From Paenibacillus caseinilyticus (GTDB lineage Bacteria; Bacillota; Bacilli; Paenibacillales; NBRC-103111), in NCBI RefSeq assembly GCF_027533645.1, contig NZ_JAQAGY010000026.1, positions 32,755 through 96,754 on the forward strand: 64,000 nt of DNA. The letters are read 5' to 3'. The notes beneath the pieces were generated by a model that did not search any database, was not told where the DNA came from, and was given only the letters and a program-made list of their open reading frames with translations. This document shows positions 33,251-41,901 of this stretch, piece after piece; position 1 is the first letter of the stretch, and every line of letters starts with the position of its first letter. A program made the translations under genes and the position numbers.

Positions 33251-33724
33251 ATGACGGCTGGACAACAGCGGGAGACTGGGGACCGGGTACGGAAGAGCCC
33301 GGCTGCAGGGACGCGGATCGGACTTGCGGCGGTTCTGCTTGCGCTCCTCCTGCCTTGGCCTGCGGCCGAAGCGGGGATTGTAGACCGGGTCAAGGACATC
33401 TACGGCATGCCCGAGCGCGTGGAAGAGCTGCAGAAGCAGTATGATGCTGCACAAGAGGAGCTGGATGCGACGGTGAAGCGCTCGGAGGAAACGATCCGGG
33501 TGTTCCGGGAGAACCAGGAACAGCTTCGCGAAGAGAACGAGGAGCTGCGCGGCCGCAACGCCAGGCTCGAAGAGGCGATTGGGCAGCTGGAAGCGGCTGA
33601 GCAAGCGCAGGCCGAGCGCGGGCGGAAGATCACTCGTACGGCGCTGGCTGCAGGCGGCTTCGTCGTGCTGTATTTCGTGCTCATGCGGGTCGTCCGGCTC
33701 GTCCTGTGGCGCCGTACCCGCTGA
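33251..33724 (+). CDS. membrane-anchored coiled-coil protein
   Basis: A 157-residue protein with an N-terminal hydrophobic segment (about 22-41), a heptad-rich coiled coil (about 50-120, with runs such as EENEELRGRNARLEEAI) and a C-terminal membrane segment (about 130-150). AAGGAGGGG precedes the ATG. I recognise no family. It is 23 bases upstream of the AIM24 gene, so the two are probably made together. A hairpin-shaped membrane protein with a coiled-coil loop is the simplest picture. Confidence 0.68.
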   Translation: MTAGQQRETGDRVRKSPAAGTRIGLAAVLLALLLPWPAAEAGIVDRVKDIYGMPERVEELQKQYDAAQEELDATVKRSEETIRVFRENQEQLREENEELRGRNARLEEAIGQLEAAEQAQAERGRKITRTALAAGGFVVLYFVLMRVVRLVLWRRTR

Positions 33725-33747
33725 AGAAAGCGAGAGGAGGGGGACGC

Positions 33748-34446
33748 ATGCGGATCGAGACGGACGGGGCGGGAAGCGAGGGACAGACGGCGGCCGTGCA
33801 GCTGGACGCAGGAGAAGCCTGCCTTGTGCTGAGACCCGGAGGGATTATCGCTTATCAGGGCGCCCCGCAGGGAAGGGAAGACCGGATCCTGAATCTGGCC
33901 GGTATGTACCGCAAGAAGCAGTGGGTCGAGTCCCGGTTGTCGGGTCCGGCCCGATTTGTGCTGGGCGTACCGCCCGGCCACTATCTGAAGGCACTGCAGC
34001 TTGAAGCGGAGAGCTCCCTGCTGTTCGACATGGAGCATGTGCTCTTCTACAGCGAGGGACTCCGGCTGCAGAGCCGGCTGCAGCGTACCCAAGAGGCGTT
34101 CGTCTCCCGGGATTGGGTGCGCATGAAGTTCTCCGGCGGCGGAACGCTCGGACTGCTCTCCAGCGGTCCGCTCTGCGAGCTGACCCTGCATCCGGAGCAT
34201 CCGGTATACGTCGATACGGGATGCCTGGTAGCTTACCCCGAAGAGGCTAGGCTGCGGCTGTGCGTCTACGGGAATACGCTTGCTTCCCAGCGGATGAATT
34301 ACCACTGGGAGATGACCGGTACCGGAAGCGTACTGGTCCAGCCGGCAGGAGAAGGCGGGGGACATGGCGGCCCCCTTCGAAGAGACTCGCTGCTGCGCAG
34401 GGTGCTGCGCGAAGTGCTGCCTTTCGGGAACATTTGGATCAAGTAA
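33748..34446 (+). CDS. AIM24 family protein
   Basis: The 232-residue protein belongs to the AIM24 (TerD-like beta-sandwich) family. It shows the expected elements RFVLGVPPGHYLKALQLEAESSL and GGGTLGLLSSGPLCELTL, and the C-terminal YVDTGCLVAYPEEARL. Family members are widespread, and the yeast one affects mitochondrial membrane organisation; no bacterial function is firmly known. The ATG at 33748 follows GAGGAGGGGG. It is adjacent to a membrane coiled-coil gene, which might be its partner. Confidence 0.78.
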   Translation: MRIETDGAGSEGQTAAVQLDAGEACLVLRPGGIIAYQGAPQGREDRILNLAGMYRKKQWVESRLSGPARFVLGVPPGHYLKALQLEAESSLLFDMEHVLFYSEGLRLQSRLQRTQEAFVSRDWVRMKFSGGGTLGLLSSGPLCELTLHPEHPVYVDTGCLVAYPEEARLRLCVYGNTLASQRMNYHWEMTGTGSVLVQPAGEGGGHGGPLRRDSLLRRVLREVLPFGNIWIK

Positions 34447-34581
34447 AGGGCCTTCCGGCTTCAGGAATTTCAGGCGATGGGTAAGAAAAGTGTCGCATTA
34501 GGCAGGAATCCGGCCGCTTCGGTCGAATTCTATAGGGATATGGATACCGGGCAGGTACGGCCCGAAGATCGAGGTGATGGC

Positions 34582-36468
34582 ATGGAACAACTGCAGGGGA
34601 CATACAGCCTTCCTCTGGTTCTCCTCTCCTTTATCATTGCCGTGTTTACTTCTTATTGTGGGGTGGAGCTTTGCTGCCGGCTGTGGCAGGTACAGGCCCA
34701 TTCGAGAGCGCTGCGCATTGCGCTCGGTTCTTTGACGCTGGGCCTGGGGATATGGTCCATGCACTTTGTGGGCATGCTCGCTTTGCAGTTGCCCATAGAA
34801 GTTCGCTATAACGCACTTTATATTTTCGTGTCAATGCTGCTGCCCGTCGCAGCCGTCCTGGCCGGATTGTCCGTGTTGACCGACGGCACGCCTTCGCGGA
34901 CGAAGAAAGCGGCGGCGGGATTATTCATGAGCGCTGCCGTAGGCGGCATGCACTATGTCGGGATGATAGCCATGAACATCCCGGCACGGATTAGTTATGA
35001 TCCGCTCTTTGTCCTGCTGTCCGGTGTCATCGCGGTCCTTATCTCGTTCTCCTCTATCTTCCTGCTGCTGAAGTGCCGCAGCCTGGGCCCCAGCCAGCCG
35101 GGATTTCGGGGGAGAGCGTCGGCTTCGCTGCTCTTCGGTCTGGCGCTCGCCGCCATGCACTATACGGGGATGCATGCTGCGTCTTTTACCGCTTACCCGG
35201 CGGCACCGCTGCTGCCCGATCCCGATGCGGGATTCAGTGAAGTGATACTCGCCACGTGCGTCGGCGCCGCTTCCCTGCTGATCGTATTGGTCGTCTCAGG
35301 AAGCCAGATGCTGGACCGGCGCTTCGCCATGCGCCTCGCGGAACAGAGCCGGCAGCGGTATGACTCCATCTTCGAGCATAACCCCGATATGGTGTGCCTC
35401 TTCGACCCCCAGGGGCATCTGATCCGCGTGAATCCTGCTGCCGAACGGATCACGGGATACAACCGCGAGCTGTTTCTCAGCCGCTCGTTCGTTTCCTTCT
35501 TGAACCGCAGGGATGCGGCCCGGATCCGCGCGTGCTTCGGCCGGGTGCTGCAGGGGATGCCGCAGACGGTGGAGTGTACGCTGAGGCACCGCAGCGGCCG
35601 CAAAATCCAGCTTAGCACGACCATTGTTCCCATGATGTCAGGGGGGCGGATCGTAGACATTTACACGATCTCTAAGGATATTACCGAACAAAAGGCGGCG
35701 GAGCGACAGCTGCTTCAGGCCAAGATGGAGGCGGAGCGGGCCGCCCGGCTTAACAGCGAATTCCTCGCGGTGATGAGCCATGAGATCCGCACGCCGCTCA
35801 ACGGGATTCTTGGCATGAGCGATCTCCTGCTGGAATCGGAGCTGGAGGGGGAGGCGCGCGAATACGTCAAGATCATAGGCAAGAGCGGAAGCGCGCTGCT
35901 TGCGGTCATTAACGGCGTACTCGATTTCTCCAAGATGGAGTACGATACGGTGACGCTCAAGGAGGAAGAATTCTCCCTGCACGCCTGCCTGGAGGAGACG
36001 GTGGATCTCTTTTTGCCGCAGCTTCAGCAGCGGGGGCTGGAGGTCGCCTATGAGCTGGACCCGCTGCTGCCTCGCCAGCTTCTCGGCGATGAAGGGCGGC
36101 TGCGGCAGGTTCTGATTAACCTGATCGGCAATAGCGTGAAGTTTACGGAGCGGGGAGGGATCCGGATCGCCGTCCGGGGGCAGCGCCGCGAAGGGGATCG
36201 CATCGAACTGGCTTTTGCCGTACGCGATACGGGGATCGGCATCCCGGAGGAGGCCCTCCCGAACCTCTTCCAGCCGTTCTATCAGCTGGAGTCCTCGGCC
36301 CGGAAGCACGGCGGGACGGGGCTCGGGCTCGCCATTTCGAAGCGGCTCGTCGAACTGATGGGGGGGGCCATCCGCGTGGAGTCGGTGCCGGGTCAAGGTG
36401 CCGAATTCATTTTTACGGTTGCGATGAAAGGAGCCCCTGACGCCGTTGCTGTCGAGCTTGGCGGGTAA
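34582..36468 (+). CDS. MHYT-PAS sensor histidine kinase
   Basis: The 628-residue protein has seven predicted membrane segments containing three MHYT-type motifs: MHFVGM (60-65), MHYVGM (123-128) and MHYTGM (192-197). These are proposed to bind copper and sense O2, CO or NO. A PAS domain follows (about 257-370), then a HisKA domain with SHEIRTPLN (phosphoacceptor His400) and an ATPase domain (about 505-620, with GTGLGLAISKRLVELMGG). I use ATG 34582 after GAGGTG, since MHYT proteins normally begin just before the first helix. The open frame runs back to 34477. No response regulator gene is adjacent, so this is an orphan kinase. Confidence 0.88.
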   Translation: MEQLQGTYSLPLVLLSFIIAVFTSYCGVELCCRLWQVQAHSRALRIALGSLTLGLGIWSMHFVGMLALQLPIEVRYNALYIFVSMLLPVAAVLAGLSVLTDGTPSRTKKAAAGLFMSAAVGGMHYVGMIAMNIPARISYDPLFVLLSGVIAVLISFSSIFLLLKCRSLGPSQPGFRGRASASLLFGLALAAMHYTGMHAASFTAYPAAPLLPDPDAGFSEVILATCVGAASLLIVLVVSGSQMLDRRFAMRLAEQSRQRYDSIFEHNPDMVCLFDPQGHLIRVNPAAERITGYNRELFLSRSFVSFLNRRDAARIRACFGRVLQGMPQTVECTLRHRSGRKIQLSTTIVPMMSGGRIVDIYTISKDITEQKAAERQLLQAKMEAERAARLNSEFLAVMSHEIRTPLNGILGMSDLLLESELEGEAREYVKIIGKSGSALLAVINGVLDFSKMEYDTVTLKEEEFSLHACLEETVDLFLPQLQQRGLEVAYELDPLLPRQLLGDEGRLRQVLINLIGNSVKFTERGGIRIAVRGQRREGDRIELAFAVRDTGIGIPEEALPNLFQPFYQLESSARKHGGTGLGLAISKRLVELMGGAIRVESVPGQGAEFIFTVAMKGAPDAVAVELGG

Positions 36469-36584
36469 GGGGGAAGGGGGCCGTCCGGGGAGCCGGGCGG
36501 CCTTTTGGTAAGGTCACCTCTGTTGTATACTGGAGATATACTTCATACTCATCATGAAACTCCCAAAGGAGATACGCAGGGAAT

Positions 36585-37469
36585 ATGGATACGATTACGC
36601 ACACGCTGTTTGGGCTTACGCTCTATGGCTCTGTGGATAAGACCGGTCTGTCGAAGAAGGAGCGGCGGGCGCTGCTCTTCACGACGGTGGCCGGTTCGCA
36701 GATCCCTGATATCGATGTCATCTCGTCTTGGTGGGATACGGCGGGCAGGTATCAGATGTGGCACCGGGGGCTCACGCATTCGGTATTTCTCATGCCGGTA
36801 TGGGCTGCGCTGCTTGCGGGATTCGTCCGGTTCTTCGCCAAGGTGCGGGGATGGAGCTGGTTCATTGTCGCCCTGATCGCCGTTTTCATTCACGATACCA
36901 GCGACCTCTTCAATGCGTGGGGAACCGGGTATCTCGAGCCCTTCTCCACGATGCGCATCACCTTTGGCACCATACCGATCGTCGATTTGGTCTTCTGGGC
37001 TTTGATGCTCGGCGGTTACCTGTTCGTCCGGTACGGCCGCAAGACACGGGCTCCTTATCGGGTGTATCGTACGGTATGGCTCTTGATGGGGCTCTATGTG
37101 GCCGCCCAATCGGCCCAAGGCTATATGCTGTATCAGGACGCTTCCGCCAAATATGAGCAGGTGGCCTTATCCGCCGATTTTGTGCCGGGTGTATTCACGG
37201 TTATCGGCAAGCAGGGGAACACGGTCGCCCTGCTGCGCGGTTCGGTATTCACGGGCATTCAGCCGCTGACCCGGCTGACTTCGGCCGAGCCCGGTCAGGC
37301 GGATCTGGACCGGCTGTTCGAGGGGAATCCGAAGGCCCGAACCTTATACGAATGGTCGCCGTTCGTCGTGATGGTGAACGACGAGCAGCGGATCGGACTC
37401 TACGATCCGCGGTTCTACCGGAACGGCCAATCGTTCCTCTTTGAATACTTGGAGAAGAAAGGGCTGTAG
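36585..37469 (+). CDS. YdjM/YfhP-like membrane-bound metal-dependent hydrolase
   Basis: A 294-residue protein with the opening MDTITHTLFGLTLYG and later IPDIDVI, WHRGLTHS and FIHDTSDLFNAWGT, the His/Asp set typical of this family (DUF457-type). Several membrane segments lie between about residues 70 and 175, and the C-terminal 110 residues are soluble. AAAGGAGAT precedes the ATG. The enzymatic activity of the family is not defined. A terminator at 37492-37536 follows. Confidence 0.8.
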   Translation: MDTITHTLFGLTLYGSVDKTGLSKKERRALLFTTVAGSQIPDIDVISSWWDTAGRYQMWHRGLTHSVFLMPVWAALLAGFVRFFAKVRGWSWFIVALIAVFIHDTSDLFNAWGTGYLEPFSTMRITFGTIPIVDLVFWALMLGGYLFVRYGRKTRAPYRVYRTVWLLMGLYVAAQSAQGYMLYQDASAKYEQVALSADFVPGVFTVIGKQGNTVALLRGSVFTGIQPLTRLTSAEPGQADLDRLFEGNPKARTLYEWSPFVVMVNDEQRIGLYDPRFYRNGQSFLFEYLEKKGL

Positions 37470-37491
37470 CGGCCCGGCCCCGGATACACAG

Positions 37492-37536
37492 ACAGCGCCT
37501 CCAGCTCTAGAGCGAATCTAGATCCGGAGGCGCTGT
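37492..37536. terminator. terminator between convergent genes
   Basis: ACAGCGCCTCC (37492-37502) pairs with GGAGGCGCTGT (37526-37536), with inner CTAG pairing, and is followed by TTGT. Confidence 0.6.
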
Positions 37537-37700
37537 TTGTATGATCCCGGACGGCGTGGATCCCCCGACGACATGAGGGGCACCCCCGCTTTGCATGTTC
37601 AGGCTGCGGTCATTGGCTTCGGTTTCAGTTTACATTTAAGTTTCAACTCCCCGCATCCGGGGTAAGTGTTATTTTGACCGCGCCTCAGTTGGACGGCGCG

Positions 37701-39155
37701 TCAGGGCGTCAGGAAGTTCTGGATATAATAGATGCTCATTTGGCCGCCGAACGCGGCGCCTACGCCTAGATGTGCCATATCGCTGAGCAGATTCTTCCGG
37801 TGGCCCGCCGAATTCATCCAGCCGTGGTGGGCATAGATGGCGCTGCTCTGTCCGGCCGCAATATTCTCCGCGGCGCTGCGGTACGAGAGGCCGTCCGCTT
37901 TCATCCGGTCGAAGGGGCTTTGCCCGGCGGGGTTCGTGTGGTCGAAGTAGCCCTGAGCGGCCATGTCGGCGCTGTGCTTGCGTGCGGTGCCTGCAGCCCC
38001 GTCATCCCACACGAAAGGCGTCAGGCCAAGCTGCACGCGGGCGGCATTCGCCAGATCGAAGCTCTGCCGCTCGAAGGCTGCGGCGAGCGCTTCGCTGCCC
38101 TTGGGATAGAAGGACGTCATTGCCTGCTCTGTCGACCGTTCGATCACCTGAACTCCTGTGACTTTGCCGTCCTGATGCAGATCGTAGAAGAACGTGAGGT
38201 AAGCTTCGCCGGCTTCATAGGTGCCGTACTCGCCTTCGCCGTAATTCATCATATAACGCGTATTGCCCTTCAAGATGTAAGAGAGAGGCTGGCCGTAGAG
38301 CTTCGTTACCTGGGATTGCGAGGCGCCATCCGCCAGGCCCTTGTCCGTACTCCAGCCGGCAGGAGCATACAGGGCCGTGACTTGGCCGCCGCTGATGCCG
38401 ACTTGTACATAACGGCTGTAATCCTGATTATAGATATACCACTGCATGCCGGATCCGCCTGCGTCCTTGCGGTCCGGCTGGCCGAGCCTGCCGGTTACGG
38501 ACGCTTCGCTGTCGCCGATGGCGATGCCGCGCACGGAAATGGGAGCGGACGCATGCTCTGCCGCTGGTGTGCTTGAAGGAGGAGCGGCTTTCAGGGCCGT
38601 TACGTTCTCCTTCATGTTGCGGATGAACTGGACCGCTTCGGCCCGAGATAACGTATCGGCTGCTGCGTAGCCCTCTACCGTGGCGCTGCGCTTCCCCTGT
38701 GACAGGCCTTGATCCAGCAGGTAGCGGATCGAGTCCTGGAGGCCCAGTGTTCCTTGCTGGGTGCCGGCGATCAGGCGGGCGACATGTCCGCGGTTGTATT
38801 GCCCCCGGTCCGGACTTCCGAGCAGCGGCCAGTTCCGTTCTCCGGCATAGTCGTAATAAGGCGAGTACCAGGGACTTCCCTGGTCAGTGGAGGCCTGCAC
38901 GCCGCCGGGATAAGCACGCAGGAGCATGGCGAGGAATTCGGGCTCGGATACCGTTTGGTTCGGACGGAACGTACCGTCCTCGTAACCATCCACTATGCCG
39001 CTGCCGACCGCCCATTGGATGGCCTTCGCACTCCAGTGGTTCTTCGTATCGCTGAAGGCGGCGGGAGCTGCCGCACAAGCGGTGGCGGCCAGGGATAGGA
39101 CAGCCGTGAGACTCAGCACAGCGGGAAGCGCGCAGGAGACCCATCGTTTGTTCAT
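37701..39155 (-). CDS. secreted SLH and CAP domain protein
   Basis: A 484-residue surface protein. After the signal peptide (cleaved near residue 29) come an S-layer homology repeat (about 33-80: FSDTKNHWSAKAIQWAVGSGIVDGYEDG) and a weaker second one (about 95-180), which should bind pyruvylated cell-wall polymer. A CAP-associated N-terminal domain follows (about 207-340), then a CAP/SCP domain (about 355-484) with HSADMAAQGYFDHTNP and HHGWMNSAGHRKNLL. It resembles YlbC/YkwD-type proteins. Their function is not settled; some link to spore or wall processes. AAAGGAAGGAA precedes the ATG. Confidence 0.88.
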   Translation of the reverse strand: MNKRWVSCALPAVLSLTAVLSLAATACAAAPAAFSDTKNHWSAKAIQWAVGSGIVDGYEDGTFRPNQTVSEPEFLAMLLRAYPGGVQASTDQGSPWYSPYYDYAGERNWPLLGSPDRGQYNRGHVARLIAGTQQGTLGLQDSIRYLLDQGLSQGKRSATVEGYAAADTLSRAEAVQFIRNMKENVTALKAAPPSSTPAAEHASAPISVRGIAIGDSEASVTGRLGQPDRKDAGGSGMQWYIYNQDYSRYVQVGISGGQVTALYAPAGWSTDKGLADGASQSQVTKLYGQPLSYILKGNTRYMMNYGEGEYGTYEAGEAYLTFFYDLHQDGKVTGVQVIERSTEQAMTSFYPKGSEALAAAFERQSFDLANAARVQLGLTPFVWDDGAAGTARKHSADMAAQGYFDHTNPAGQSPFDRMKADGLSYRSAAENIAAGQSSAIYAHHGWMNSAGHRKNLLSDMAHLGVGAAFGGQMSIYYIQNFLTP

Positions 39156-39260
39156 GGACTATTCCTTCCTTTGAATTGCTATACGATTCGTCTATCTTCC
39201 ATGATATAGGTCCATGCAGCAAGGAGTCTATGGGAACCCTTGGCAAGAAGAAAGTCCCAT

Positions 39261-39288
39261 TTGACAGAGGGTTAAAAACAGATATACT
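39261..39288 (+). promoter_or_regulatory. promoter of the amino acid ABC transporter operon
   Basis: TTGACA (39261-39266) and TATACT (39283-39288) are 16 bases apart; a second TATACT lies at 39290-39295. The transcript would carry a leader of about 180 bases that includes the twin palindromes at 39395-39438. Confidence 0.6.
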
Positions 39289-39394
39289 TTATACTGTCAA
39301 TGAAAGCGTTTGCTGAAAGTCGGTTCTCCTGCCATACCTCCACTATGAAAACAGGATTGAAAAAAACCGGGAGGCCATGTATCATAGTTTTTGT

Positions 39395-39438
39395 ACATAT
39401 ATGTTATTAATAATTACTTCTATATCACATATATGTTA
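39395..39438. repeat. twin ACATATATGTTA palindromic repeats
   Basis: ACATATATGTTA occurs at 39395-39406 and again at 39427-39438. The first ten bases of each copy form a perfect palindrome. The start-to-start distance of 32 bases is close to three helical turns, so a dimeric regulator could bind both on one face. They lie 39-82 bases before the transporter ATPase gene, in a strongly AT-rich segment. Confidence 0.5.
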
Positions 39439-39476
39439 CATTATTAATAGCATCGTGAGGCATAAGGGGGAATAAA

Positions 39477-40205
39477 ATGATACAGTTCCGCGATGTCAAC
39501 AAACACTACGGCGCATTTCATGTGCTCAAGGACATTAACCTGACCATCGGGCAGGGTGAGGTGGTCGTTGTCATCGGTCCCTCTGGTTCCGGCAAAAGTA
39601 CGCTGCTGCGCTGCATTAACCGTTTGGAGACGATCTCCGGCGGCGAGCTTACCGTAGATGATGTGCCGATTAACGACAAGCGTACCGATATCAATAAGCT
39701 GCGCCGCAATATCGGTATGGTGTTCCAGCATTTCAACTTGTATCCGCACCGGACGGTGCTGGAGAACATTACGCTGGCGCCGATGAAAGTGCTTGGGATC
39801 TCGCGGCAGCAGGCGGATGAGACGGCGATGCACTATCTGAATAAAGTAGGCATCCCGGAGAAGGCTAAGGTCTATCCGTCCCAGCTCTCCGGCGGGCAGC
39901 AGCAGCGTGTCGCCATAGCCCGGGGACTCGCGATGAAACCGAAGATCATGCTCTTCGACGAACCAACCTCGGCGCTCGATCCCGAGATGATCGGCGAAGT
40001 GCTCGATGTGATGCGGGATCTGGCCAAGGAAGGGATGACTATGGTAGTCGTTACCCATGAGATGGGCTTTGCCCGCGAAGTGGCGGACCGCGTCGTATTC
40101 ATGGACCAGGGCCAGATTCTCGAGACTTCCGCTCCGAAGGATTTCTTCGAGAATCCGCGCGAAGAGCGGGCCCGCACGTTCCTCAGCCGGCTGCTCCATC
40201 ATTAA
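39477..40205 (+). CDS. glnQ: polar amino acid ABC transporter ATP-binding protein (GlnQ type)
   Basis: The 242-residue ATPase has Walker A GPSGSGKST, a Q-loop at FQHFNLYPH, the signature LSGGQQQRVAIARGLA and Walker B MLFDEPTSALDPE. This is the standard GlnQ/ArtP branch with no extra C-terminal domain. It is the first of four genes that together make a full importer for glutamine, glutamate or a related polar amino acid. The exact ligand is not readable from the ATPase. Confidence 0.92.
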   Translation: MIQFRDVNKHYGAFHVLKDINLTIGQGEVVVVIGPSGSGKSTLLRCINRLETISGGELTVDDVPINDKRTDINKLRRNIGMVFQHFNLYPHRTVLENITLAPMKVLGISRQQADETAMHYLNKVGIPEKAKVYPSQLSGGQQQRVAIARGLAMKPKIMLFDEPTSALDPEMIGEVLDVMRDLAKEGMTMVVVTHEMGFAREVADRVVFMDQGQILETSAPKDFFENPREERARTFLSRLLHH

Positions 40206-40252
40206 TAGGTATTCAGTTCATATCATGAGATAGAAGAGAGGGGTATTACAAG

Positions 40253-41131
40253 ATGAAGAACAACAAATGGCTTTCGATGGGACTCACGCTCTGTCTGGTT
40301 CCGGCACTGATCGCCGGCTGCGGTACGAAGACCAATGAGCAGGCGCCGAGCACAGGCGGCGGTACGCCGGCGGCCGATACGAAGAAGCCGGCAGAAGGCA
40401 CGGCACCTGCAGGCGGCGGCGCTCTCGAAGCGATCAAGGCCCGCGGCAAGCTGGTAGCCGGCGTGAAGTACGACACGAAGCTGTTCGGTCTCAAGGACCC
40501 GGCCACGAACAAGGTGGAGGGCTTCGATATCGACATGGCGAAGGCGCTGGCCAAGAAGATCTTCGGCGACGAGAGCAAGCTGGAACTGAAGGAAGTGACG
40601 TCGAAGACACGGATTCCGATGCTGAATCAAGGGGACATCGACATCATCATCGCGACGATGACGATCAACGAAGAGCGCAAGAAGCAGGTTGAATTCACGG
40701 ACGTCTACTTCAAAGCCGGCCAATCCCTGCTCGTGAAGAAAGGCAGCGCGATCAAGTCCGTTACGGACCTGAAGAAAGGCAACAAAGTATTGGCAGTGAA
40801 AGGCGCTACCTCTGGTGCGAATGTCCGTGCCAAAGCTCCAGACGTCACGGTTCTTGAATTCGATAACTACCAGGATGCATTCACGGCGCTGAAGGCGGGC
40901 CAAGGCGATGCACTGACTACGGACAATGCGATTCTGTACGGCATGGTGAAGCAGGATCCGAACTTCGAGGTAGTCGGCGGCACGTTCACCGACGAGCCTT
41001 ACGGTATGGCGATCAAGAAGGGCGATGCGGAATTCGTGAAGTACGTCAACACGTTCCTCGCCGACATGAAAGCCAGTGGAGATTACGACAAGCTGTACGA
41101 ACAGTGGATCGGGGAAAAGCCGGCGAAATAA
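40253..41131 (+). CDS. polar amino acid ABC transporter substrate-binding lipoprotein (GlnH type)
   Basis: A 292-residue family 3 solute-binding protein. The lipobox LIAGC is near residue 22, followed by a Thr/Pro/Gly-rich linker and then AIKARGKLVAGVKYDTKLFGLKDPATNKVEGFDID, which marks the family. The pocket region TSKTRIPMLNQGDIDIIIATMTINEERK has the conserved Arg that holds the amino acid carboxylate. The sequence is close to glutamate/glutamine/aspartate binders. A hairpin with a T-rich tail (41156-41195) separates it from the permeases, probably keeping the binding protein in excess. Confidence 0.9.
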   Translation: MKNNKWLSMGLTLCLVPALIAGCGTKTNEQAPSTGGGTPAADTKKPAEGTAPAGGGALEAIKARGKLVAGVKYDTKLFGLKDPATNKVEGFDIDMAKALAKKIFGDESKLELKEVTSKTRIPMLNQGDIDIIIATMTINEERKKQVEFTDVYFKAGQSLLVKKGSAIKSVTDLKKGNKVLAVKGATSGANVRAKAPDVTVLEFDNYQDAFTALKAGQGDALTTDNAILYGMVKQDPNFEVVGGTFTDEPYGMAIKKGDAEFVKYVNTFLADMKASGDYDKLYEQWIGEKPAK

Positions 41132-41155
41132 GGTGCCCCGCAGCTAGCATTCAGG

Positions 41156-41195
41156 GGTAGGGTGGGTCCGGATAGCCGGATCCGTCCTACCTTTT
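41156..41195 (+). terminator. intra-operon attenuator between binding protein and permeases
   Basis: A 16-bp stem with three G-U pairs (41156-41171 with 41176-41191) and the loop ATAG is followed by TTTTCTTG. Confidence 0.65.
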
Positions 41196-41221
41196 CTTGT
41201 GAAGGGGAGGGGAAGAAAAGA

Positions 41222-41875
41222 GTGGACATACTTCGCTGGGACATCTTAATCGACAATTGGGACACCTATATAATGGGCTTCGGCAATACGGTCAAATCCA
41301 GTCTCATCGCTCTGGTCGGCAGCTTTATTCTGGGAGCCGTTATCGCCGTCTTCCGGATCTCGCCGCTGAAGCCGCTGAACTGGTTCGGCACCGCTTACGT
41401 CGAGTTTTTACGGAACATTCCGCTGCTGCTGATCGTATGGTTAGTATATTTATCGGCTGGCAATCTGCATCTGCCATTGGATGGGTTCATGTCCGGAACC
41501 TTCGCGCTTACCATCTATACCAGTGCCTTTATCGCCGAGGCGATCCGTGCCGGTATTCAAGCCGTACCGAAGGGGCAGATGGAAGCCGGGCGCTCGTCCG
41601 GATTGAGTTATTTGCAGACGATGCAGTACATTATACTGCCCCAGGCACTCCGCATTGTCATTCCGCCGCTGGGTAACCAATTTTTGAATTTGGTCAAAAA
41701 CTCCTCGGTGCTTGCTGTCATCGGCGGGATGGACTTAATGTACTTTGGTGACATCATTTCAACCGAGGTATTTGTAACCTTCAGCGTCTATATCTTTGTA
41801 GCAATGTTTTATCTTATCCTGACGATTCCTATCGCTTTTGGAGTCCGTTATCTGGAGAGACGCCTGGCGCATTAA
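41222..41875 (+). CDS. polar amino acid ABC transporter permease (HisM/GlnP type, first)
   Basis: The 217-residue permease has about five membrane segments and the family coupling loop PKGQMEAGRSSGLSYLQTMQYIILPQALR. The start is GTG 41222 with GGGAGGGGAAG upstream; the frame extends to 41162 across the attenuator, which excludes that start. It forms the channel together with the next gene product. Confidence 0.92.
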   Translation: MDILRWDILIDNWDTYIMGFGNTVKSSLIALVGSFILGAVIAVFRISPLKPLNWFGTAYVEFLRNIPLLLIVWLVYLSAGNLHLPLDGFMSGTFALTIYTSAFIAEAIRAGIQAVPKGQMEAGRSSGLSYLQTMQYIILPQALRIVIPPLGNQFLNLVKNSSVLAVIGGMDLMYFGDIISTEVFVTFSVYIFVAMFYLILTIPIAFGVRYLERRLAH

Positions 41876-41901
41876 GTGTCATGTGGAAGGGAGGATACCT
41901 C

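Noticed and set aside
34477..34581. N-terminal extension of the MHYT kinase
   Set aside because: The extra 35 residues are unlike MHYT proteins, and GAGGTG sits correctly before ATG 34582.
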